From Flavobacterium frigoritolerans (GTDB lineage: Bacteria; Bacteroidota; Bacteroidia; Flavobacteriales; Flavobacteriaceae): a stretch of DNA of 64,000 bases. The notes beneath the pieces were generated by a model. The model ran no database searches. It was not told the origin of the DNA and worked only from the letters and a program-made list of their open reading frames with translations. Where the stretch lies: the NCBI RefSeq assembly GCF_025847275.1, contig NZ_JAOZEV010000006.1, forward strand, positions 224,368-288,367, read 5' to 3'. Both the position numbers and the translations under genes were made by a program. Of the stretch, positions 53,201-61,246 are shown piece after piece; the first letter of the stretch is position 1; each line of letters begins with the position of its first letter.

Positions 53201-54498
53201 TTTAACTTTCTTGCATTTTCTAATTTCGAATAATCCTGACCTTCACTTACTGTAACACCTCTAAATCCTTGACTTGAAGTAACTATTTCACGAATCTCAC
53301 TCTTTAAGAAACCTGTTCCTGCAGCAATTAATTTTGGGTCATATTTATTATTTCCATTATTTGCTGGGGTATTGATTGGGTTTAAAAACATCCCTGCAGA
53401 TGGATTTAGAACAACAACTTCGCTATCTGAAATTCCTGATAATTGCCCTTCTCCTAAATCCTGAAGTGCTATAATATTTCTTAAATTATTATTTGTTGTA
53501 CTAACTCGATTTTGCTTATTAGTTACCCAAACTTCTAATCTTGTTATTTGAACACGACTATCAATAAAAGGATAGTTTTTTAATGATGAATCGTATTTAT
53601 TTCTAAAGTACTGAGATAAAAAGAAGTGTCTGTCATTATCATAATTCAGAGCATATAAATCGAAATTCTGAACTGTTCCTCCACCTTCGGCTACTACACT
53701 TTTGGCTTGCGATTTTTGTTCTGAGAAAACTCCTGTAATTGTAGTTTTTCCAAATTGTAATTGAGCTTTTACTCCAAATAAACTTTGTGCTCCTCTAATT
53801 AAAGTACTATTAAGTGGCAAACTTACGTTACCAACTTCAATTTTTTGAATGATATCGTCTTCAGATGGTGAATACTCTAATTTTATTAAATTTTGAAAAG
53901 CAAACGTAGATTGTGTATCATAATTAGCATTTACATTTAATCGTGTACCCACTTTTCCTTGCAAGCTCATACTAATACGCTGATCAAAATCAAAAGAAAG
54001 ATTTGATCTATTTCTAGGAGAAAAGGACGGATTGTCTTGTTTTGTATAACGAGCTCCTAGATCTATTTCGACTGAACCTGTTGGTTTTACATCGATGGTA
54101 TTGCTTCCAAAAATAGATTCGAAAAGTCCCGATTTAATATAATATCTAGGTAATAAATCTTTTTTTGCATCTTCGCTTCCATCTTTTTTACCATCTATAG
54201 CATCTGCTTTTTTCTTAAAATAATCTCTTCGAGATTCTTTTAAGATTAATCTTTCATACTCTTCTGGCGTTAAAATAATGGGATAATTGATCGAAAATCC
54301 ATCTACAGTATTAGTATAGATATAGCGATCTGTAACAGGATCATAGGTATATGCAGAAAGTATGCTTTGCGGATCTTTTATTTGTATTTTACCAACAGAA
54401 TACCCTGCTTTCGTTGTATCTTGAGCCTCTTCTTTCACTTGAGCTTTCGATACAAACCCACAAAATAAAACCAGTAAAGAAATACAAATTTTATGCAT
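47284..54498 (-). CDS. sprA: Cell surface protein SprA (T9SS outer-membrane channel)
   Basis: 2404 residues, the expected size of the SprA/Sov family. SprA is the giant outer-membrane barrel that forms the type IX secretion channel needed for gliding and secretion of adhesins. The N-terminus is a signal peptide (ICISLLVLFCGFVSKAQ); repeated SprA-type segments include YYIKSGLFESIFGSNTIDV, KPTGSVEIDLGARY and DVQHKISENFTVGGTFLQM. The C-terminal strands end TLYPLTNIRSGFTIRYNFGN. It lies 28 bp after ruvA, and gcvH is downstream; this order is conserved in Flavobacteriia. Confidence 0.96.
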   Translation of the reverse strand: MHKICISLLVLFCGFVSKAQVKEEAQDTTKAGYSVGKIQIKDPQSILSAYTYDPVTDRYIYTNTVDGFSINYPIILTPEEYERLILKESRRDYFKKKADAIDGKKDGSEDAKKDLLPRYYIKSGLFESIFGSNTIDVKPTGSVEIDLGARYTKQDNPSFSPRNRSNLSFDFDQRISMSLQGKVGTRLNVNANYDTQSTFAFQNLIKLEYSPSEDDIIQKIEVGNVSLPLNSTLIRGAQSLFGVKAQLQFGKTTITGVFSEQKSQAKSVVAEGGGTVQNFDLYALNYDNDRHFFLSQYFRNKYDSSLKNYPFIDSRVQITRLEVWVTNKQNRVSTTNNNLRNIIALQDLGEGQLSGISDSEVVVLNPSAGMFLNPINTPANNGNNKYDPKLIAAGTGFLKSEIREIVTSSQGFRGVTVSEGQDYSKLENARKLNSNEYTFNPQLGYVSLQQRLANDEVLAVAYEYTMGDQVYQVGEFGNDGVDGTIVTGNNPSDQVIITQSLILKMLKSNLTNVKNPVWNLMMKNIYQIPGAYQIKQEDFRFNILYTDPSPINYITPVSGTPFPSNPTPGNKVEDTPLLKVFNLDKLNYNNDPQAGGDGFFDFLPGLTMDVQNGRIIFTTKEPFGELLFSKLSNSAGEDYRNTSTYNPNQSKYVFRNMYANTQSGALQDSDKNKFLLRGKYKSTGGDGIPIGAFNVPQGSVVVTAAGRVLVEGIDYSVNYQLGRVQILDPSLQASNTPIEISLENNSIFGQQTRRFMGIDVQHKISENFTVGGTFLQMTEKPFTQKSSYGQESVNNMIYGFNTNFSTEVPFFTRLVNKLPFMDTDVPSNLSIRGEVAFLKPGTPKADNFEGESTIYVDDFEGSQSTIDMRSAYAWSLASTPDNNALSTYNFNAQNNDLSYGFKRAKLSWYTIDPIFYASKPSGITNDDLSLNSTRRIYSEELYPLTDIAQGQSQVVNTLDLTYYPSERGPYNNNLNYATSPKDNFGGIMRALSSTDFEQGNVEYIQFWVLDPFVGAGQTDQTNTGKVYFNLGEISEDILKDGRKQYENGLGPNQILVKPQPLWGDVPASQSLIYAFDNNSSNRANQDVGLDGLPNAKEGSIYNNFASEADPAADDYRYYLNTTGGVLDRYKNYNGVEGNSAVDINDANRASTTLPDVEDINRDNTMNTINAYYEYGVDIKPNMTVGQNYITDIKNTQVTMANGSVTDARWIQFKIPVSQPQNTVGNISDFRSIRFMRMFMTGFGSNVTVRFGALDLVRGEWRRYTSTLDPADVNVEDDNTNFDVSAVNIEENSTRCPINYVSPPEVAREQLYNNNTIINQNEQALALRVSGNGLQPKDSRAVFKNVSVDMRQYNRLKMFLHAESLPDEVVLRDGQMVGFIRFGNDFTQNFYQIEIPLKVTIPTSMTGQDCSPLSPEVVWPEENNIDLALELLTQMKIKAMKIDPNTLPLDGIYYPDDDLANSGGDGDNKLRLGIKGNPNFGLVRNLMIGVKNLETHQDVKGEVWFNELRLAEMDNKGGMAAVLNLDTNFADFATVSATGRKSTIGFGSLEQGPNERSREDIQQYNIVTNLNLGKLLPPKWGINLPFNYAVGEEIITPEYDPFNEDIKLKQLLDITTNSAEKENIRNRAIDYTKRRSINFIGVRKDRAPEQKQHIYDPENFTFSQSYNEVERHDYEIRSYEDKQSSTTVNYAYSFQPKAVEPFKKSKYFKKSDYWKMLSDFNFNYLPSNITFNTNIIRQYNRQEFRQVENVEGIGLDPMYRRNFAFNYQYGFNFNLTKSLKINYTASSNNIVKNYMNADNEPIDSFSIWDSYWDIGTPNQHMQQLILNYEIPLYKIPVLGFLKANYTYTGDYSWQRTSEALSRYEDDKGNMYDLGNTVQNANSNTFTAAMNMNTLYKYLGLTKGGAKTPKAKPTVPKPGEKVVNTNQALVKNSAFQDGLIGVLTSIKNIQVNYTVNSGTVLPGYTPSVGFLGSSRPSLGFIFGSQDDVRYEAAKNGWLTNYQDFNQNFSQVTNKMLKATANIDLLPDLKIDLNLDRSYSANFSEQYDVDATGLYHARSPYNYGMFSISTILIKTAFSTSDENFSSAFDDFRSNRLVIANRLAESHYGSDIPRYGDAANPIPTNPTDPKYGQRDIYISNEGFPIGYTKSNQAVLLPSFLAAYSGGNASSSSTGIFRNFPLPNWSIKYNGLMRYRYFKENFKRFSLQHNYRASYTINQYRSNFKYDQNPGGVDPDSDNFYNATIMSNVNLVEQFSPLIRMDFELKSSLKVLTEIKKDRALSMSFDNNLLTEVKGMEYIIGLGYRIKDVIFSSTLADSPTGIIKSDINIKGDLSYRNNQTMVRYLDYDNNQLAAGQNIWSVKITADYSFSKNLTAIFYYDHSFSKAVISTLYPLTNIRSGFTIRYNFGN

Positions 54499-54526
54499 AT
54501 ATCCGGTGTGTTTTTATGTACGTTTT

Positions 54527-55108
54527 TTATAAACTTTTTAAAGCCTTCTTAATTATTGACTCAACAGTCGCTTCAGGATCTTCTTTTATGATTTTTTCAA
54601 TCACTTTTTCAGATGTTTTTCTAACGAATCCTAAAACTTCTAAAGCAGATAACGCTTCATCTCTGTTTGTATTGTTTTGAAGCATCGAAACTTCATCTAA
54701 ATCGTACAATTTAACAATTTTTTCTTTCAAATCAAGGATTACTCGTTGGGCTGTTTTGTTCCCAATACCTTTTATTGATTGAATTACACCAACATCTCCT
54801 GATGCTATTGCATTAATAATTTGTTTCGGGTCTAATGAAGACAACATTGTTCTGGCAATATTTGCTCCAATTCCCGATACGGATAGTAACATTCTGAAAA
54901 TTTCTCTTTCAGATTTTTCTACAAAACCAAATAATGTATGCGCATCTTCTTTTATTTGAAGATGCGTATACAATTTTATAAGATCATTATTTGGAATTAA
55001 TGAGTACGTATGCAGGGATATATTTACATGATACCCAACTCCCCCACAATCGATAACAACTTCGGTAGGGGTCTTTTCTACCAATTTCCCTTGCAAATGT
55101 GCAATCAT
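54527..55108 (-). CDS. ruvA: Holliday junction branch migration protein RuvA
   Basis: Tetrameric protein that binds Holliday junctions and recruits the RuvB motor. 193 residues: N-terminal OB-fold (MIAHLQGKLVEKTPTEVVIDCGGVGYHVNI), tandem helix-hairpin-helix (LLSVSGIGANIARTMLSSL, IQSIKGIGNKTAQRVILDLKEK) and the small C-terminal domain (about 145-193). Normal length. It lies between the malic enzyme gene (82 bp upstream) and sprA (28 bp downstream). Confidence 0.97.
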   Translation of the reverse strand: MIAHLQGKLVEKTPTEVVIDCGGVGYHVNISLHTYSLIPNNDLIKLYTHLQIKEDAHTLFGFVEKSEREIFRMLLSVSGIGANIARTMLSSLDPKQIINAIASGDVGVIQSIKGIGNKTAQRVILDLKEKIVKLYDLDEVSMLQNNTNRDEALSALEVLGFVRKTSEKVIEKIIKEDPEATVESIIKKALKSL

Positions 55109-55190
55109 AATATAATGTTAATAAGTGCCAAATATAGCAAAATTTGAAGTAAAAATACGACAACTATAAACAATACTTATTTACACCTTA

Positions 55191-57482
55191 TTATTTAATT
55201 AAATTATTCTTTTTTATCTCTTTTTCCTGAGCATCTATAACTGCGATAGCCGACATGTTTACCATCTCTTCTACACTTGCTCCTAATTGAAAAATATGAA
55301 CTGGTTTCCCCATTCCTAACATTATTGGCCCTATTGAATCTACTTTATTCAACTCTTTCAATAATTTATAAGTAATGTTTGCTGATTCTAAATTAGGAAA
55401 AATAAGTGTATTTACTTTTTTTCCTGCTAATTTAGAGAAAGGGAATTTTTCTTGTAGCATTTCAGGATTCAAAGCGAAATCTGCTTGAATTTCTCCATCT
55501 ATAACTAATTCTGGATGATTTTTATGTAAATAAGCAACTGCTTCTCTCACTTTTGATGCTCCTGAATTTGTTGAAGACCCAAAATTAGAATATGAAACCA
55601 TAGCAATTACTGGCTCTACACCAAACATCTTTGCCGTTTTTGCTGTCATAATAGCAATTTTAGCTAAATCATCTGCTGATGGATTTATATTAATTGCTGT
55701 ATCTGACAAAAACATTGGCCCTCTATTTGTCATCATCATATTTGCCGTAGCTACAAGTGAAGCTCCTGGTGCTTTTTCTATAAGTTGCAACATTGGTTTT
55801 ACAACCGATGGATAACTTCTTGAATGTCCTGTTACTAATGCATCTGCTTCTCCCTCATTAACCATCATTGCAGCAAAATAGTTTCTTTCGCGCATTAATT
55901 TTTGAGCATCTAGCAAAGATATTCCTCGTCTTTCTCTTGTTGACCAATAAGATGAAGCAAATTGATTTCTTCTTTCTTCTTGATCTTTTGTTTTAGGGTC
56001 AATGATTTCTACATCTGCATCAAAACCTAATTCTGCTTTAAGCTCTAAAATGATTTCTTTATTTCCTAATAATATTGGAAAACCAATACCTTCTTCATGT
56101 ACAATTTGAGCTGCTTTTAATACATTTAAATGATCTGCTTCTGCAAAAACGATTCTTTTTGGATCCATTTTTGCTCTGTTTGTAATCAAACGAACCATTT
56201 TATTATCGTTTCCTAAACGATCCAAAAGTTCTTCTTCGTACTTTTCCCAATCTGTTATTGGATTTAAAGCTACTCCTGACTCCATTGCTGCTTTAGCTAC
56301 TGCTGGTGCAACTACGGTAATTAATCTTGGATCAAATGGTTTTGGAATTATATACTCTCTTCCAAATCCTAATTTAGTAGCTCCGTAAGCAACATTTACT
56401 TGTTCTGGAACTGATTCTTTTGCCAATGAAGCTAGTGCTCTAACAGCAGCCATTTTCATTGCTTCGTTAATTTTAGTAGCTCTTACATCCAGCGCTCCTC
56501 TAAAAATATAAGGAAATCCTAATACATTGTTTACTTGGTTAGGATAATCTGAACGACCTGTAGCCATAATAACATCTTTACGAGTTGCAATAGCTAGGTT
56601 ATAATTGATTTCCGGATCTGGATTTGCCATTGCAAAAACGATAGGATTTTCAGCCATTCCTAACAACATATCTGCTGTCATGATATCTCCTGATGATAAT
56701 CCAAGGAATATATCTGCTCCTTTTAAAGCTTCTTCTAAACCTATTGGCTCAATATCTTTAGCATATTTTAATTGTAAGGCTGATAATGCAGGGTTGTTTT
56801 TTGTTAAAAGCCCTTTACTATTGTACATTAAAATATTCTCTACTTTCACTCCTAATAGAACATACAAATCAGCACAAGCCAAAGCTGCTGATCCTGCTCC
56901 TGAAACTACCATTTTTACATCTTCGGCTTTTTTATTTGCCAACTCTAATGCATTTATTAAAGCTGCTGAAGATATAATTGCAGTTCCATGCTGATCATCG
57001 TGCATCACTGGAATATTAAGCTCCTCTACTAATCTTCTTTCTATTTCAAAAGATTCTGGTGCCTTAATATCTTCCAGATTGATCCCTCCAAATGTTGGAG
57101 CAATATTCTTTACTGTCTGAATGAATTCTTCAATATCTTTTGTTCCAATTTCAATGTCAAAAACATCGATATCCGAAAATATTTTAAATAACAATCCTTT
57201 CCCCTCCATTACTGGTTTTGATGCTTCAGGACCAATATCTCCTAAACCTAAAACCGCGGTTCCATTAGTTATTACAGCAACAAGATTCCCTTTTGCAGTG
57301 TATTTATATACTTCGTTTACATCTCTTGCAATTTCTAAACACGGTTCGGCAACACCTGGTGAATACGCCAAAGACAAATCTCTTTGGGTTGCATATTTTT
57401 TGGTTGGAACTACTTGAATTTTTCCTGGAGTAGGCTTTGAATGATACAATAACGCCTCGCTTCTTTTACTATCTTTATTCAT
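55191..57482 (-). CDS. maeB: NADP-dependent malic enzyme, MaeB type
   Basis: Oxidatively decarboxylates malate to pyruvate, giving NADPH. 763 residues: malic enzyme domain (about 1-420; tyrosine near [42 protein letters not shown] as nucleotide-binding) and a C-terminal phosphotransacetylase-like domain (about 430-760), which in MaeB-type enzymes is regulatory, often responding to acetyl-CoA. Length is typical. It has a promoter-like box and is followed by ruvA and sprA. Confidence 0.97.
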   Translation of the reverse strand: MNKDSKRSEALLYHSKPTPGKIQVVPTKKYATQRDLSLAYSPGVAEPCLEIARDVNEVYKYTAKGNLVAVITNGTAVLGLGDIGPEASKPVMEGKGLLFKIFSDIDVFDIEIGTKDIEEFIQTVKNIAPTFGGINLEDIKAPESFEIERRLVEELNIPVMHDDQHGTAIISSAALINALELANKKAEDVKMVVSGAGSAALACADLYVLLGVKVENILMYNSKGLLTKNNPALSALQLKYAKDIEPIGLEEALKGADIFLGLSSGDIMTADMLLGMAENPIVFAMANPDPEINYNLAIATRKDVIMATGRSDYPNQVNNVLGFPYIFRGALDVRATKINEAMKMAAVRALASLAKESVPEQVNVAYGATKLGFGREYIIPKPFDPRLITVVAPAVAKAAMESGVALNPITDWEKYEEELLDRLGNDNKMVRLITNRAKMDPKRIVFAEADHLNVLKAAQIVHEEGIGFPILLGNKEIILELKAELGFDADVEIIDPKTKDQEERRNQFASSYWSTRERRGISLLDAQKLMRERNYFAAMMVNEGEADALVTGHSRSYPSVVKPMLQLIEKAPGASLVATANMMMTNRGPMFLSDTAININPSADDLAKIAIMTAKTAKMFGVEPVIAMVSYSNFGSSTNSGASKVREAVAYLHKNHPELVIDGEIQADFALNPEMLQEKFPFSKLAGKKVNTLIFPNLESANITYKLLKELNKVDSIGPIMLGMGKPVHIFQLGASVEEMVNMSAIAVIDAQEKEIKKNNLIK

Positions 57483-57507
57483 TGTTTTTAGATTTTATTC
57501 TAGCTTA

Positions 57508-57515
57508 CAAAGATA
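57508..57515 (-). promoter_or_regulatory. -7 box of maeB
   Basis: On the minus strand TATCTTTG (57515-57508) matches TAnnTTTG. Transcription would start near 57501, about 19 nt before the ATG at 57482. No TTG at the expected distance. Confidence 0.4.
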
Positions 57516-57581
57516 TAAGACTTGGTTTAAAAAGGAAGCTTTTTACTATTCTTTTATTTAAAATGATATTTGATTATAATC

Positions 57582-57612
57582 AAAAAAAAATAACCCAATT
57601 AATTTTGGGTTA
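57582..57612 (-). terminator. Intrinsic terminator of the CBS gene
   Basis: TAACCCAA (57591-57598) and TTGGGTTA (57605-57612) form a stem, with a long U run on the minus strand (A run 57582-57590). It lies about 28 bp after the stop of the CBS gene and before maeB. Confidence 0.8.
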
Positions 57613-57640
57613 TTTTTCAATATACATTTAGTTTATTTTT

Positions 57641-58066
57641 TTACTGTGATATATAAGAATTTAGATGATTAATAGTGTCTTTTTGAATTTCTATTATTGA
57701 TTTCACAACATCACTTATAGAAATAATTCCGACCACAATATCATTATCCACTACTGGCAGATGTCTTATTCTTTTGCTGCTCATTAATTCCATACATGAA
57801 TCTAAACTATCGGATAAGCTTATTGTAATGACATTACTTTCCATGATTTCATGAACAAAAGTCTCTTTTGAAGATTTGTCTTTCAATACAATTTTTCGTG
57901 CATAATCTCTCTCCGATAATATACCTTTTAGCTCTGTTCCATCTATAACTAAGATGGCACCAATGTTTTTATCACCCATTACTTTTAAAGCTTCGTAAAC
58001 GGTGGTTGATGAAAGTACTGAGTAAACTTCTTTTCCTTTCGTGCTTAGTATTTGATTAACAGTCAT
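57641..58066 (-). CDS. CBS domain protein (two CBS motifs)
   Basis: 141 residues, nearly all a tandem CBS pair (about 8-62 and 72-128). Typical turns are GAILVIDGTELKGILSERDYARKIVL and RIRHLPVVDNDIVVGIISISDVVKSII. Such stand-alone CBS proteins bind adenine nucleotides and may sense energy state or regulate partners. It has its own terminator, so it is a single gene. The partner is unknown. Confidence 0.93.
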   Translation of the reverse strand: MTVNQILSTKGKEVYSVLSSTTVYEALKVMGDKNIGAILVIDGTELKGILSERDYARKIVLKDKSSKETFVHEIMESNVITISLSDSLDSCMELMSSKRIRHLPVVDNDIVVGIISISDVVKSIIEIQKDTINHLNSYISQ

Positions 58067-58242
58067 ATCTGATATTTTTAAGAACTATAAATTTAAAAAA
58101 AAACAAGTTACAAATAACATTATTTTTAAATTTAACTCAAAAATCCATTCAATTTACCATAAAAACCAGCAAAACAAAGCATTTATTCTATTTTTGTAAT
58201 GCATTTATTAAATATTTATTAATAGAAAAACGCATTTATATA

Positions 58243-58280
58243 AAACAAACAATGCTTTTTCTTGATTAAGAAAAAGCATT
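58243..58280 (-). terminator. Intrinsic terminator of the T9SS surface module
   Basis: AATGCTTTTTCTT (58251-58263) and AAGAAAAAGCATT (58268-58280) form a perfect 13-bp stem with a 4-nt loop. A U-rich stretch follows on the minus strand. It lies 40 bp after the OmpA-type gene stop. Confidence 0.8.
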
Positions 58281-58319
58281 GCTTCTAAATAGTGGTATTT
58301 ATTTAGATGTACTAATATA

Positions 58320-60260
58320 TTATTCCATCGAAACGATAATAAATTCGCTTCGTCTGTTTAGCTGATGTTCGGCCTCTGTACATGGTACTCCATCTGAACA
58401 CTTGTTTACTAACTGACTCTCTCCATATCCTTTTCCTGTTACTCTATTTGGAGCGATACCATTTTTTACCAACCATTGAATAGTTGATTTTGCTCTTCTA
58501 TCTGATAAAGCAATATTATATTTAGCCGTTTGTCGGCTATCAGTATGTGAACGCACATCTATTTTCATCTTTGGATATTGCTGCATTACTGCTAAGATTT
58601 TCTCTAATTCAAAAGCTGCATCTTTACGGATGTATGATTTATCCAAATTAAAATAGATAATCGGAATGTCAAGTGTCTTAGCTAAATCGGTTCCTACACC
58701 TATTGGTTTAATTCGTTTTTCTAAAGATACCAATACATTTGTTTCTCCTGTTACCGTTTTGATTGCAACTGGAAGTTCTTTGGTTTCGTAATCTTGTTTA
58801 CTAGCTCTTATATGGTAGTTTTTGCCACAATCTACATTAAATGTATAGCTTCCGTCTGATCCTGTTACAACTTCACCTATTGCATTAAATTGTTCGTCTA
58901 ACAAGGTTACTTTAGCATTATCTACTATTTTGCTAGTTTCTAAATCGACTACTATTCCTTTTAATATTTGCTTACAAAGTAGTTTTCGGATTTCGGTAAA
59001 TCGATAGATATCATCGTTTCCATTTCCTCCTTCTCTATTAGATGAGAAAAATCCATTTCTTTTTTCGTTGTCAATGATAAAAGCAAAATCGTCTTGTTTG
59101 CTATTTATTGGTGCTCCTAGATTCTGTATTGCTGAAAAAGTTCCATCCTTACTGATTCTAGATACAAATACATCTAGTCCTCCCAAACCTGGTCGCCCAT
59201 CACTGGCAAAATAGAGTTCGTTTTCTGCTGAGATAAATGGAAAAGTTTCTCTTCCTTCGGTATTAATTGCTGGTCCTAAATTTTCGGGTTTTCCAAAACT
59301 TCCATCGCTATTAATCGTTACACTATACAAATCAGATTGCCCTAAAGTTCCTGGCATATCTGATGCAAAATACAGTTTCTTTTCATCTTTACTCAATGCT
59401 GGGTGCGCTGTACTATATTGATTACTATTGAATGGTAATTCAGTTACATTCGTCCATTTACCATTAGTAAAATCTGCTTTATAAAGTTTTAGCAGTGTGA
59501 TTTTTTGCTCATCTCTTCCTCTTTTGCCATCTAGAAAATTGTTTCTTGTAAAATACATCGTTTTCCCATCCTTTGTAAAAACTGGCGTAGATTCATTAAA
59601 TTTAGAATTGATTTTCTTTTCGAATCGTTCTGGTTTCCCAACTGTTCCATCTGATTTTAATTCAGCCGAGTATAGATTTGTAAATGTTTTATTTGTCCAT
59701 TTGAATGTGTTTCTGACTACTCCTCCTGTATCTCTAGCTGATGCAAATACGATTTTATTATCATAATAAGCACTCCCATAATCTGTTTGTGTTGAATTGA
59801 TTCCAGCATCTGCTATTTCGAAACGACCTGAATTGGCTTTTATTTGTTCAAGATAGTTCTTGTTATTTTCAAATAATATTCCTCTTTTATCTGTGTTTAT
59901 TTTTTTATTGAAAGCTTCCAAAGTTTTATCTGCTTTAGCATAATCTCCTGTAGCTTTTAATGTTTGCGCATAACGATAATAATATTCTGGCTCTTGATCT
60001 GCATTCATAGCAAAAAGAGCATCATACCATTTGGCTGCTTTGATTAATTCTCCATTAAAATAGTAGGCGTTCCCTAATTTCTGGAACATTTTCTCGTCTT
60101 TATATCCTTTTTCAGCTACTCTTTCATAAGTTGCAATTGCATCTATATATGCATATTGAGCATAATCTTTATCTGCTTTCTTCTCTATTCCTGTTTGCGC
60201 ATTTCCTTTTAGCGCAATCAGTACTAAAAAAATAGTATAAATTGTATATTTAACTTTCAT
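58320..60260 (-). CDS. OmpA family protein with TPR, PD40 and peptidoglycan-binding domain
   Basis: 646 residues: signal peptide (about 1-21), TPR-like helices (about 25-145), WD40-like/PD40 repeats (about 160-425; TPVFTKDGKTMYFTRNN, ALSKDEKKLYFASDMPG, NGFFSSNREGGNGNDDIYRF), a carboxypeptidase-regulatory-like domain (about 435-515) and an OmpA C-terminal domain (about 535-646; VRSHTDSRQTAKYNIALSDRRAK) that binds peptidoglycan. It lies 11 bp after a PorP/SprF gene and would anchor the surface structure to the cell wall. Confidence 0.94.
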   Translation of the reverse strand: MKVKYTIYTIFLVLIALKGNAQTGIEKKADKDYAQYAYIDAIATYERVAEKGYKDEKMFQKLGNAYYFNGELIKAAKWYDALFAMNADQEPEYYYRYAQTLKATGDYAKADKTLEAFNKKINTDKRGILFENNKNYLEQIKANSGRFEIADAGINSTQTDYGSAYYDNKIVFASARDTGGVVRNTFKWTNKTFTNLYSAELKSDGTVGKPERFEKKINSKFNESTPVFTKDGKTMYFTRNNFLDGKRGRDEQKITLLKLYKADFTNGKWTNVTELPFNSNQYSTAHPALSKDEKKLYFASDMPGTLGQSDLYSVTINSDGSFGKPENLGPAINTEGRETFPFISAENELYFASDGRPGLGGLDVFVSRISKDGTFSAIQNLGAPINSKQDDFAFIIDNEKRNGFFSSNREGGNGNDDIYRFTEIRKLLCKQILKGIVVDLETSKIVDNAKVTLLDEQFNAIGEVVTGSDGSYTFNVDCGKNYHIRASKQDYETKELPVAIKTVTGETNVLVSLEKRIKPIGVGTDLAKTLDIPIIYFNLDKSYIRKDAAFELEKILAVMQQYPKMKIDVRSHTDSRQTAKYNIALSDRRAKSTIQWLVKNGIAPNRVTGKGYGESQLVNKCSDGVPCTEAEHQLNRRSEFIIVSME

Positions 60261-60271
60261 CTTTGGGGAAA

Positions 60272-61183
60272 TTAGAAGAATCTTGGTGATGTTATTCGGC
60301 TATAGTTATTAAAGAATTCAAATCGTAAGAATATCTCGTGAGACCCTGAGTTATAATTATTCAATCTTGTAGTTTCACGATCGTATGCGTATCCTATGTA
60401 CAACCCATCACTTACCTGAAATCCTACCATAGCACTTAATGCTGCACTCCATCTATAGGCTACTCCTGCTACAAACTTGTCATTAAACATGAAGTTTGCT
60501 GAAAGATCTACTTGTAATGGTGATCCTTCGACCATTTTGGTAAGTACTGCTGGTTTAAATTTAATGTATGGATCTAAATCAAATACATATCCTGCTATTA
60601 AATAGTAGTTTATTTTCTCCTTAAAAATAGCTACCTCATTATCCTTATCACTGTATCTATTAGTTTCAATAAAGTTCGGCACTGATAATCCGATGTACGC
60701 TTTATCAGAATGCCAATATACTCCTGCTCCAACATTGGGTGTGAATTTGCTGTTTAGATCTTGAAATTGTGGGTCACCTTGATGTTCTGGATTTAATTTA
60801 TTTATATCCAAATTGAACAAATTAGCCGTTGCTTTAATTCCAAAAGATAACTTAAAGGTTTCTGATGTTGGAACTGTATAAGATAAATCTGCTGATAAAG
60901 TGTTCTCGTTTGTCGGTCCTATTTTATCATTTACAAGCGAAACTCCTAATCCTAGATTACTGTTATTTAGTGGCGTATTTAATGAAAAACTACTGGTCTC
61001 TGGTGCTCCATCTAGCCCAACCCATTGGGTACGATACAGTCCGAAGATACTCATTGCTCCTCTTGATCCTGCATATGCTGGGTTTATATTGATGGTATTG
61101 TACATATATTGCGTGAACTGTGCATCTTGTTGTGCATATCCCACAGCGGAAAAAAACATAAAAACTAAAACTAATTTTCTCAT
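60272..61183 (-). CDS. PorP/SprF family T9SS-associated outer-membrane protein
   Basis: 303 residues: a signal peptide (about 1-17, VFMFFSAVGYAQ), then the family start QDAQFTQYMYNTININPAYAGSRGAMSIFGLYRTQW and a beta-barrel (SAALSAMVGFQVSDGLYIGYAYDRET). Such proteins are needed to secrete or attach their neighbour's type B substrate. The upstream gene encodes such a substrate 63 bp away, and an OmpA-type gene follows by 11 bp, forming a compact module. Confidence 0.95.
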   Translation of the reverse strand: MRKLVLVFMFFSAVGYAQQDAQFTQYMYNTININPAYAGSRGAMSIFGLYRTQWVGLDGAPETSSFSLNTPLNNSNLGLGVSLVNDKIGPTNENTLSADLSYTVPTSETFKLSFGIKATANLFNLDINKLNPEHQGDPQFQDLNSKFTPNVGAGVYWHSDKAYIGLSVPNFIETNRYSDKDNEVAIFKEKINYYLIAGYVFDLDPYIKFKPAVLTKMVEGSPLQVDLSANFMFNDKFVAGVAYRWSAALSAMVGFQVSDGLYIGYAYDRETTRLNNYNSGSHEIFLRFEFFNNYSRITSPRFF

Positions 61184-61246
61184 TTATTTTTCTTTTAAGA
61201 ATGGCTTAGCTTTTTATCACTAAGCCTTTTCTATTTGTTTTTACTA

